NCBI GenBank assembly: GCA_903905665.1 | Contig: CAIVHJ010000253.1 | Span: 1-17,593, forward strand | Reading direction: 5' to 3' | Source: an uncultured Phycisphaerales bacterium | GTDB lineage: Bacteria > Planctomycetota > Phycisphaerae > UBA1845 > CAIVHJ01 | Length of the DNA stretch: 17,593 nucleotides | Part shown: positions 1 through 5,816 of the stretch, piece after piece | How positions within the stretch are numbered: the stretch's first letter is position 1 | Layout of the letters: every line of letters begins with the position of its first letter | Translations under genes and position numbers: made by a program | Notes under the pieces: generated by a model | Told to the model about the DNA's origin: nothing | Database searches by the model: none | Seen by the model: only the letters and a program-made list of their open reading frames with translations

Positions 1-885
1 GTTCGGGCCTCCGTGTCCTTTTACGGACACTTCACCCTGGCCATGGGTAGATCACGTGGGTTCGTGTCTACAACCTGCGACCGTGTCGCCCTATTCAGAC
101 TCGGTTTCCCTATGGCTGCGCCCCGGAAGGGATTAACCAAGCCATTGACGATAACTCGCCGGTTCATTATGCAAAAGGCACGCGGTCATCCCGACGAATC
201 GGGACTCCCACAGCTTGTAGGTGTATGGTTTCAGGTACTTTTCACTCCCTTCGTAAGGGTTCTTTTCACCTTTCAGTCGCCTTACTGGTTGACTATCGGT
301 CGTCGAGCCGTACTTAGCCTTGGAGGGGGGACCCCCCTGCTTCGCACGGGGTTTCACGAGCCCCGTGCTACTCTGGATACCCTCTCAATGGAGAACGACC
401 ACGTTCGCGTACAGGACTGTCACCTTCTTTGGTTCGCCTTTCCAGACGATTCTGCTGGTGGTGTTTTTGTAACTCCTCGAGGGTCCGCAACCCCGGACTA
501 GAAACTTGAAACTGGATTGCTCGCTATGCTCGCTGACTAGAAACCAGACTTCATTTCTGTCGTCATAGTTTCCGGTCTCCAGTCTCTAGTTCCTAGCCCG
601 GTTTGGGCTGAATCCGCCTTCGCTCGCCGCTACTAGCGGAGTCTCGGTTGATTTCTTTTCCTGCAGGTACTGAGATGTTTCACTTCCCTGCGTTCGCTTC
701 TCACGGACTATACATTCATCCGTGGATGACGCCATCTACTTGCGTAGTGACGCCGGGTTGCCCCATTCGGAAATCTCCGGATCAAAGGATGTTTGACTCC
801 TCCCCGGAGCTTATCGCAGCCTACCACGTCCTTCGTCGCCTCTCGACGCCCAGGCATCCCCCATACACCCTTAGGAGCTTGATCA
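1..885 (-). rRNA. 23S ribosomal RNA, 5' portion (continues off the left edge)
   Basis: The reverse complement follows bacterial 23S domain I from its 5' end. Recognisable blocks are GGGATGCCTGGGCG, the GAGGCGACGAAGGACGTG helix, GATTTCCGAATGGGG, AGTAGCGGCGAGCGAA, GTCTGGAAAGG, CCTCCAAGGCTAAGTAC, GGAGTGAAAAGTACCTGAAACC and GTGATCTACCCATGGCCAGG. The 5' end is placed near 885 by alignment of AAGCTCCTAAGGGTG with the E. coli 5' end and may be off by a few bases. Only about the first 885 nt lie in the window. The segment between the conserved GCAGCCC-like and GTCTGGAAAGG blocks (449-604) is about 156 nt against roughly 31 nt in E. coli, because of an inserted hairpin (listed separately). ORFs read across this region are spurious. 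Confidence 0.97.
497..590 (-). repeat. Heptad-periodic hairpin insertion in 23S domain I
   Basis: The arms 497-516 and 571-590 pair with each other. As RNA (minus strand), 5' ACUAGAGACUGGAGACCGGA pairs with UCCAGUUUCAAGUUUCUAGU at 18 of 20 positions, three of them G-U. Both arms have a 7-nt rhythm of the type CTAGAGA/CTGGAGA/CCGGAAA. The hairpin is stacked on the CCGG/CCGG stem that normally closes this variable loop, and a second hairpin (GCTCGC tatgc GCGAGC-like, 519-535) lies inside. It therefore looks like an extension of a normal rRNA helix that leaves the core intact. Whether it is kept or cut out of mature 23S cannot be told. Confidence 0.75.
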
Positions 886-1026
886 TATTAATGAGAAACG
901 CTGCTGCGTTACTCACTCCCCAGTCCTGAAAATTCAGTCCTGAGGTGTCAAGCCGCCTAAAACACTCTTAACGGTGCAATTACTACATTCCCATAGTACT
1001 TTTCTATGGATGTTTCCCCTATTCGA

Positions 1027-1039
1027 TTGTCAAAGAGCA
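1027..1039 (-). promoter_or_regulatory. rrn antitermination boxA
   Basis: The minus strand reads TGCTCTTTGACAA, one base away from the E. coli spacer boxA TGCTCTTTAACAA. It lies between tRNA-Ala and the 23S 5' end, where rrn operons carry boxA to load the Nus antitermination complex. This supports tRNA-Ile, tRNA-Ala and 23S being one transcript. Confidence 0.85.
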
Positions 1040-1079
1040 ATCCTGAGCCTTTCGTCGCAAATGCGACTATCCACTCAGA

Positions 1080-1152
1080 TGGAGCCGATCGGGTTCGAAC
1101 CGACGACCTCATGGTTGCAAACCATGCGCTCTCCCAATTGAGCTACGGCCCC
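1080..1152 (-). tRNA. tRNA-Ala (anticodon UGC)
   Basis: The reverse complement folds as a standard 73-nt tRNA: acceptor GGGGCCG/CGGCTCC with one G-U, D arm with AGCTCAATTGGGAGAGC, anticodon loop TTTGCAA giving UGC, T arm TCGGTTCGAACCCGA, and discriminator A. CCA is not encoded. It sits between tRNA-Ile and 23S, the usual spacer order. Confidence 0.97.
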
Positions 1153-1190
1153 GTCTCGAAACCAGATACTAGAAACCAGAACCTGGAAAA
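1153..1190. repeat. CTAGAAA-type heptad repeat abutting tRNA-Ala
   Basis: The plus strand has CTCGAAACCAGATACTAG followed by AAACCAGAACCTGG, the same degenerate 7-nt pattern as the insertion in 23S. It begins directly at the 5' end of tRNA-Ala; on the RNA strand the junction reads GAC then GGGG. Confidence 0.6.
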
Positions 1191-1273
1191 ACAAGAGACC
1201 GTCGATCGCATACGACTCGTTATTCACTTTTGTCTTTCTCGGACGAACTGCCCGAGTCACACGACTTCGTTCC

Positions 1274-1354
1274 TCAGCTGCCGCCGAATTTAAGATTCAG
1301 GATGAAAAGTGCCGCCACAACCACCAGCACCATTAATCCCATCCAAGTCGGCAT
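1274..1354 (-). CDS. Possible 26-residue single-pass membrane micro-protein in the tRNA spacer
   Basis: An ATG at 1354 opens a 26-codon frame ending TGA at 1274. The peptide begins MPTWMG, then has an uninterrupted hydrophobic stretch (LMVLVVVAALFIL, residues 7-19), then the polar end NLKFGGS. An AGAGGA sequence lies 7 nt upstream of the ATG, a sound ribosome-binding site. A short GC hairpin (GGCCGG-CTA-CCGGCC, 1367-1381) lies just before it. Being inside an rRNA operon between tRNA-Ile and tRNA-Ala is very unusual for a coding gene. No known family is recognised. It could be a chance frame, but a clean membrane helix plus a good ribosome-binding site make it worth recording. Confidence 0.4.
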   Translation of the reverse strand: MPTWMGLMVLVVVAALFILNLKFGGS

Positions 1355-1388
1355 CTTCAAATCCTCTGGCCGGCTACCGGCCTTTTCA

Positions 1389-1462
1389 TGGGCCCGGCAG
1401 AATTCGAATCTGCGACCTCGTCCTTATCAGGGACGCGCTCTAACCAACTGAGCTACGAGCCC
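1389..1462 (-). tRNA. tRNA-Ile (anticodon GAU)
   Basis: The reverse complement is a 74-nt tRNA: acceptor GGGCTCG/CGGGCCC, D arm AGCTCAGTTGGTTAGAGC, anticodon loop CTGATAA giving GAU, T arm CAGATTCGAATTCTG, discriminator A. CCA is not encoded. It is the first stable RNA of this truncated rrn unit; no 16S precedes it. Confidence 0.97.
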
Positions 1463-1563
1463 GTCAAGAGACTAGAAACTTGAGACCAGATCATTCGCAT
1501 CGAGCGAACTCACCAGAGAAATTTTCCATTACCTTTTTCTAGTCTCCGGTTTTCCAGTTCCCA
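1463..1563. repeat. Pair of CTAGAAA-type heptad repeats upstream of tRNA-Ile
   Basis: 1468-1489 reads GAGACTAGAAACTTGAGACC on plus. 1536-1563 carries the same pattern on the opposite strand (minus: GGGAACTGGAAAACCGGAGA, then CTAGAAA). The two face each other around about 45 nt of unrelated sequence, like the arrangement in the 23S insertion, though the arms pair less well. The left copy abuts the tRNA-Ile 5' end. Confidence 0.6.
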
Positions 1564-1584
1564 GCGGGCGAAATTTCAGCAGAC

Positions 1585-1618
1585 AAAAAAAGCCACCCGT
1601 CATTTAACCGGTGGCTTT
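1585..1618 (-). terminator. Rho-independent terminator-like hairpin in the rrn leader
   Basis: The minus strand reads AAAGCCACC, a 12-nt loop, GGTGGCTTT, then a T tract (seven T in all). This is a textbook intrinsic terminator. It points toward tRNA-Ile and lies between the predicted rrn promoter (1763-1790) and tRNA-Ile. It must either be overridden by antitermination or end a separate short transcript of about 170 nt. Confidence 0.7.
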
Positions 1619-1762
1619 GGTTTCTTAGCAACGAAAGCTTAACCGAATGGGTGCGGGATCAAATTCTGTTTGCGTTGTCCCAAAACGATTGGGCGAATCT
1701 TTTTAGTCCTTTACGAAACTTGCGAGCACATGAGTCAGCAAGCAATGATCTTGCGAACGACT

Positions 1763-1790
1763 AATGTACCACAATTATTATGGTAGTCAA
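1763..1790 (-). promoter_or_regulatory. Predicted sigma-70-type promoter of the tRNA-Ile/tRNA-Ala/23S unit
   Basis: On the minus strand TTGACT (1785-1790) is followed by a 16-nt spacer and TACATT (1763-1768). The predicted start is near 1756, giving a leader of about 290 nt before tRNA-Ile. It is the best promoter-like match upstream of the unit. Confidence 0.5.
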
Positions 1791-2122
1791 TAGAGTTTTC
1801 GATCGAGAAGTTTCACAAACTGTAGTCAAAAGATGATGGATTTGTACGGTCGGACATAATCCGGGAACGAAAAACATCTAAAGTATTATGAAAAAACGAC
1901 TTAGCGTGTTTCGCATTCGGAGTTACGGTCCACAGGATCGGATTTGAGCACGCAAGATGATGAGTGTCATCGTGAGCCGAATGGTGATATCTGTTTGGAG
2001 TCGTCCGATAAGGGAGCGTTCGTGTTCGGCACATCTTAAGCGCGTTTCTGGGGTGGTCGATGATGAACTCTGTAGCGTTATTTGTTGTGAGGACATGTAG
2101 TTAACCAAAACGAGGTGGTCTT
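1791..2122. other. Intergenic region with no gene recognised
   Basis: Divergent spacer between the rrn unit and the plus-strand gene starting at 2123. No 16S sequence (no anti-Shine-Dalgarno end, no conserved 16S blocks) and no convincing protein frame is seen. Short open frames here lack a ribosome-binding site and family features. No confident plus-strand promoter was found. Confidence 0.6.
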
Positions 2123-3580
2123 ATGATCAGAACCTCTTGCTGTGTCGGGTGGGTCCGCGCACTGGCGTTGTTGATCGTGGTCGTGGCGCTGGTTCATTCG
2201 GTTTCATGCGGATCGAGCATTGCCAATTTGTTTCTACCGATCAATCCGAACGATTCGCTCGGGCAACTGTGCAACGGGAAATTCGTTACGGGTGATGGAT
2301 TTACATTATGCCGTCGCGAAGCGGACGGGGCATTGGGCGCGTTCGACGAAATCGTAGAACCGTTGGTGGTCGATGCCCAAAGCAACGTGATTTTTGCGGG
2401 GCAATTCGTGATTGGTCATGCCGAAGTGGCGCAGACCTATCATGACGGGGATCCCGTCAGCGACGTTTTTTGGTATCTCAAGAAGCAGGACAACGCGTTG
2501 TTGCGAATGGACGAGATGGCGGCGCTGGTGACGGCGACGGATGCGACGACGCAATCGGCGTTGGCATTCGTTGATGATTTTGTGCGATTTTACCATTTGA
2601 AATCCAATCAAGAGCTCGCCGCCACAGATAAAACCGTAACTTATGGTATTGATGGGTTCCTGAACTGTACGGGTACGCCTCCGGCGGATCGGCCGGTCAT
2701 TTGTTCGGATTTGTATGATTACGATCAGAATGGGACCTTGAATTCGGACGACTACGTGGCGCTGGTGGCGATTGTAGAAAGTCCCGAAGCCGCCGATCAG
2801 ATCGTCAGCCTCGATTTCAACATCTACTCCTATTATGCATGCGTGGATGAATCGAACCAGATCAGCAGCAGCACAAGCACCAGCGGAAGCGAAGAGACAC
2901 AAACGTTATCGCAGGGGTGTTTGTTCTTTGATCGCAACGGGGACGGACTGGTGGATCAGTCGGATCTGCTCAGTCTGTTTAACGCCACGGATGCAAACGA
3001 AAATCTGCCTCCGGTCGCCAATGCCGGCGCGGATCAAACGGTGGTTTCCGGAACGGAAGTGATGCTGGACGGGTCGGCCAGCGCCGACGCCGAGTCGTCG
3101 TTTGATCAACTCAGGTTAACCTGGGAGCAAATTGGCGGGACTCCCGTGGTCCTGAGTAATGCCGACACGGCGGCCCCCTCGTTTACGGCTCCATCGGTCG
3201 TAGCCGATACGACGCTGATGTTCCAGTTGACGGTTCGGGACCCCGGAGGACTCAGCAACACCGACATCGTCAGAATCACGGTTGTGTTCGGAGTCACTGC
3301 CAACGCCGGGGAAGATCAGCAGGTCGATTCGTCGGCGATTGTGACCCTGGACGGTTCGGAAAGCGCCGGAAATGAACTGACCTATTTGTGGACACAGACG
3401 ACTGAGGGCGTTGTGGTGACCCTGTCTTCCCCAGGGGTGGCCGAACCGGTCTTTGTGGCGCCAGCCGTTGAGGTACCCACGTCCTTGATCTTTGAGTTGA
3501 CCGTTACCGACGTCAATGGTCACAGTGACACCGATTCCGTGGTGGTCACGGTTTTGCCTGTGAGTGACACGGGAGGATGA
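2123..3580 (+). CDS. Exported EF-hand/PKD-like domain protein, probable lipoprotein
   Basis: This 485-residue protein begins with an export signal: a hydrophobic segment at residues 12-24 and Cys29 in HSVSCGSS, a lipobox-like end although the -3 residue is Ser, so lipidation is uncertain. Residues ~30-180 match nothing I recognise. Two dockerin-like calcium loops follow: DYDQNGTLNSDD (199-210) and DRNGDGLVDQSD (270-281), separated by a Ser/Thr-rich linker. Two PKD/REJ-like beta-sandwich repeats then begin NAGADQTV (~300) and NAGEDQQV (~394), each with an LDGS(A/E)SA motif. The ATG is supported by GAGG 7 nt upstream. A strong terminator follows at 3638. A cell-envelope or extracellular role in adhesion or scaffolding is likely from the domains; no enzyme domain is seen. 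The upstream neighbour is the divergent rrn unit. Confidence 0.88.
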   Translation: MIRTSCCVGWVRALALLIVVVALVHSVSCGSSIANLFLPINPNDSLGQLCNGKFVTGDGFTLCRREADGALGAFDEIVEPLVVDAQSNVIFAGQFVIGHAEVAQTYHDGDPVSDVFWYLKKQDNALLRMDEMAALVTATDATTQSALAFVDDFVRFYHLKSNQELAATDKTVTYGIDGFLNCTGTPPADRPVICSDLYDYDQNGTLNSDDYVALVAIVESPEAADQIVSLDFNIYSYYACVDESNQISSSTSTSGSEETQTLSQGCLFFDRNGDGLVDQSDLLSLFNATDANENLPPVANAGADQTVVSGTEVMLDGSASADAESSFDQLRLTWEQIGGTPVVLSNADTAAPSFTAPSVVADTTLMFQLTVRDPGGLSNTDIVRITVVFGVTANAGEDQQVDSSAIVTLDGSESAGNELTYLWTQTTEGVVVTLSSPGVAEPVFVAPAVEVPTSLIFELTVTDVNGHSDTDSVVVTVLPVSDTGG

Positions 3581-3637
3581 CGGTGGGATCAGTCCCAAAT
3601 GATTCGGGATCCCGTGAACCTCGTTCCCAAAATAGTT

Positions 3638-3672
3638 ACGCCCCGTGCGTCAGATGACACACGGGGCGTTTT
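3638..3672 (+). terminator. Rho-independent terminator after the EF-hand/PKD gene
   Basis: ACGCCCCGTG (3638-3647) pairs perfectly with CACGGGGCGT (3660-3669) around a 12-nt loop, followed by TTT. It lies 58 nt after the stop of the plus-strand gene and just beyond the end of the converging minus-strand gene. The minus side has only a short A/T run, so it may also work weakly in the other direction. Confidence 0.85.
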
Positions 3673-3711
3673 GCATTGCGCTGATTGAGTGAGCGGTCGT
3701 GGTCCTGTTTT

Positions 3712-5511
3712 TTAGAACCGGCGCCGCAATCCTGATTTCATTGAGAACAGTCCGAGGATCATGAGCAACATCGAACTTCCACAACCGGCGCCGCAGAGTC
3801 CACACGTATCTTGTTCACACGCAGTAGGCTCGAAGACCGGATCGTTGGGTTGATCTTGCGGTTCGGGTTGGGGTGGTTGCGTTACCGGACAGCCGGTCGC
3901 ATCGACTTCCACTCCCGGTTCGGTGTCGGGGCAATTATCCACGTCGTCGGGGACTCCGTCGTCGTCGGAATCGGTTGGAACCACAACAATGTCGCAACCG
4001 GTTTCATCAACGGCATGTCCGGCCAGCGTGGCGGGGCATTCATCGGTGCAGTTGTCCACGCCGTCGCGATCGTCATCGCGTTGATCGCAGGAACATCCTT
4101 CATCATCCACGGTAGCACCCGTAGCCGTGTCGGGGCACAGATCCTGATCATCAAGGACTCCGTCACCATCAGCATCTTCGATGACCGCAATAACACATCC
4201 TTCGGCGTTGACGGTGCTTCCGTAGGGCGTATCGGGACATTTATCCAAAGCATCGCTGATCCCATCACCGTCGGTATCGCGCTGTCCGGCGGAACATCCC
4301 GTTGCGTCAACCGATGCTCCGGTGGGTGTGTCGTCGCATGCGTCCACGGAATTCACGACCCCGTCGCTGTCATCGTCTTTTTGGCTTTCGGAACATCCTG
4401 TCGAATCGACAGACTGTCCGCTTGGTGTCCCTGAACACAAATCTGAACTGTCCGGGATGCCGTCATGATCGCTGTCACCCGGAGGAGGTGGGGGCGGAGG
4501 TGAAACTGGTGGACATCCATCAGCGCCAACGACAGTTCCCGCCGGTGTCCCCGGGCAAAGGTCCGTGGCGTCATTGACGCCGTCACTGTCGGCATCACGC
4601 TGCAAAGCGGAACATCCCTTGCCATCAACAACCTGACCCGCTGGAGTTCCGGGGCAGTTGTCGGCGGCGTCATTGACGCCGTCACTGTCAGTATCGAGTT
4701 GCGAAAGGAAACATCCGTTGAGATCGACAACCTGACCGGCCGGAGTTCCAGGGCAATCGTCGTCGGCATCGCTCACACCGTCACTATCGGTATCGAGCTG
4801 CGAAAGGGAACATCCATCAGCATCGACACCCTCACCCGCCGGAGTTCCGGGGCAATGATCAAGGTAGTTATCCACTCCGTCACTGTCGTCGTCCGCCAAT
4901 TGACTGGCAGAACATCCGTTAACATCGACAGCCTCACCGACCGGAGTTCCAGGGCAAAGGTCAAGGTAGTTGTCCACCCCGTCACTGTCGTCGTCCGCCA
5001 ACTGGCTGGCAGAACAACCGTTAACATCGACAGCCTCACCGACCGGAGTTCCGGGGCAAAGGTCGAGGGAGTTGACCACACCGTCACTATCGTCATCCGC
5101 CAACTGGCTGGCAGAACAACCGTTTACATCCACATGTTCACCGAATGGAGTGTTTAGGCACAGGTCGTTGACGTCGTCTGCCACTCCGTCGCGGTCGTCG
5201 TCGGTGTGCCCGGTCCCACACCCACCACTAAGACAGTTCACGAACGGATCAATATCCGAAAAGGTGACCTTCCCGTCGCGGTTAATATCAGCGTTGAACC
5301 AGTTGCATCCTGGCTGTATGGCGTAGTAAGCGGCAGAACCGCTCAGCGACTGAACGAACACATCAATGTCTGCAAACGAGACTTTTCCGTCACAGTTCAT
5401 GTCGGCCAGTATGTTATTCGGCGCGGACATGATCGCGAGACTTGTCAACGGAAGCGCGATCACACTCAGAATCAACAGCATGAAACAAAAGCCAATTCGC
5501 TGAATACTCAT
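3712..5511 (-). CDS. Exported dockerin / thrombospondin type 3 repeat calcium-binding protein with C-terminal sorting-like tail
   Basis: The 599-residue protein has a signal peptide (hydrophobic 8-27). Two dockerin-type calcium loops follow: DMNCDGKVSFAD (37-48) and DINRDGKVTFSD (75-86). Then come about 13 thrombospondin type 3 repeats of the form D-x-D-x-D-G-V...CPGTP.G..VD..GCS, residues ~104-545, broken once by SPPPPPPPG. The Cys pairs and Asp ladders fit the calcium-bound TSP3 fold. The end has DTCGLCGAGCG, a hydrophobic helix (SMLLMILGLF) and GLRRRF, resembling MYXO-CTERM/PEP-CTERM-type sorting tails, which suggests surface anchoring after cleavage; the exact class is not certain. I chose the ATG at 5511 (AGGAG ten nt upstream) over an in-frame TTG at 5532, which overlaps that ribosome-binding site. 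It is transcribed divergently from gyrA. Some repeats are nearly identical in DNA, so copy number may vary. Confidence 0.9.
   Translation of the reverse strand: MSIQRIGFCFMLLILSVIALPLTSLAIMSAPNNILADMNCDGKVSFADIDVFVQSLSGSAAYYAIQPGCNWFNADINRDGKVTFSDIDPFVNCLSGGCGTGHTDDDRDGVADDVNDLCLNTPFGEHVDVNGCSASQLADDDSDGVVNSLDLCPGTPVGEAVDVNGCSASQLADDDSDGVDNYLDLCPGTPVGEAVDVNGCSASQLADDDSDGVDNYLDHCPGTPAGEGVDADGCSLSQLDTDSDGVSDADDDCPGTPAGQVVDLNGCFLSQLDTDSDGVNDAADNCPGTPAGQVVDGKGCSALQRDADSDGVNDATDLCPGTPAGTVVGADGCPPVSPPPPPPPGDSDHDGIPDSSDLCSGTPSGQSVDSTGCSESQKDDDSDGVVNSVDACDDTPTGASVDATGCSAGQRDTDGDGISDALDKCPDTPYGSTVNAEGCVIAVIEDADGDGVLDDQDLCPDTATGATVDDEGCSCDQRDDDRDGVDNCTDECPATLAGHAVDETGCDIVVVPTDSDDDGVPDDVDNCPDTEPGVEVDATGCPVTQPPQPEPQDQPNDPVFEPTACEQDTCGLCGAGCGSSMLLMILGLFSMKSGLRRRF
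4777..5135 (-). repeat. 102-bp tandem DNA repeats encoding TSP3 units
   Basis: The GTCACTGTCG/GTCACTATCG landmark recurs at 4879, 4981 and 5083, an exact 102-bp (34-codon) period. The intervening DNA is almost the same, including the CCGCCAACTGGCTGGCAGAA block. Outside this stretch the protein repeats persist, but the DNA has diverged, so these units look recently duplicated. Confidence 0.85.
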
Positions 5512-5600
5512 TTTCTTCTCTCTCCTGTTCAAAATGTGCCGGGGGAATCAAATTATCATGTGGGTGGAAACCGACGGTTAGTCAACCGCCCAGTTGATAT

Positions 5601-5606
5601 ATTATA
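5601..5606 (-). promoter_or_regulatory. Possible -10 element for the TSP3-repeat gene
   Basis: The minus strand has a perfect TATAAT about 90 nt upstream of the chosen ATG. No clear -35 lies 16-18 nt before it (best is CGGAAA), so the assignment rests on the -10 alone. Confidence 0.35.
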
Positions 5607-5733
5607 GGCGAGTAAAAGTTGTGTTTCCGATTATTTTGAACTATCCGCCTTTTCTTGCGGGGGAAGACGATTTCAGTGGGATTATCGGGTCTTGCGAAGA
5701 TTAAATTCCCGGTCGAATCGGGAGAAGTGAAAG

Positions 5734-5762
5734 TTGGATTCGCTTCGAAATTTTGATACAAT
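5734..5762 (+). promoter_or_regulatory. Predicted gyrA promoter
   Basis: TTGGAT (5734-5739), a 17-nt spacer, then TACAAT (5757-5762). The -10 matches consensus at five of six, the -35 at about half. The predicted start is near 5769, giving a leader of about 50 nt before the gyrA start. Confidence 0.5.
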
Positions 5763-5816
5763 TTGGGGGTTCCATAAGTAGCACAACTCTGACGGATATT
5801 GATGGGATTGAATGCG

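Noticed and set aside
13..929. Open frames on both strands at 13-501, 133-357 and 648-929
   Set aside because: They lie within 23S rRNA; the RNA sequence conservation fully explains the region.
497..1563. CRISPR array, suggested by repeated CTAGAAA units
   Set aside because: Units are degenerate 7-mers in both orientations without spacers of regular length, and no cas genes are present.
1813..2108. Minus-strand frames upstream of the rrn promoter
   Set aside because: No ribosome-binding site or recognisable protein features, and two overlapping frames compete.
4435..5157. Long plus-strand frames opposite the TSP3 gene
   Set aside because: They are shadows of the repetitive minus-strand coding sequence.
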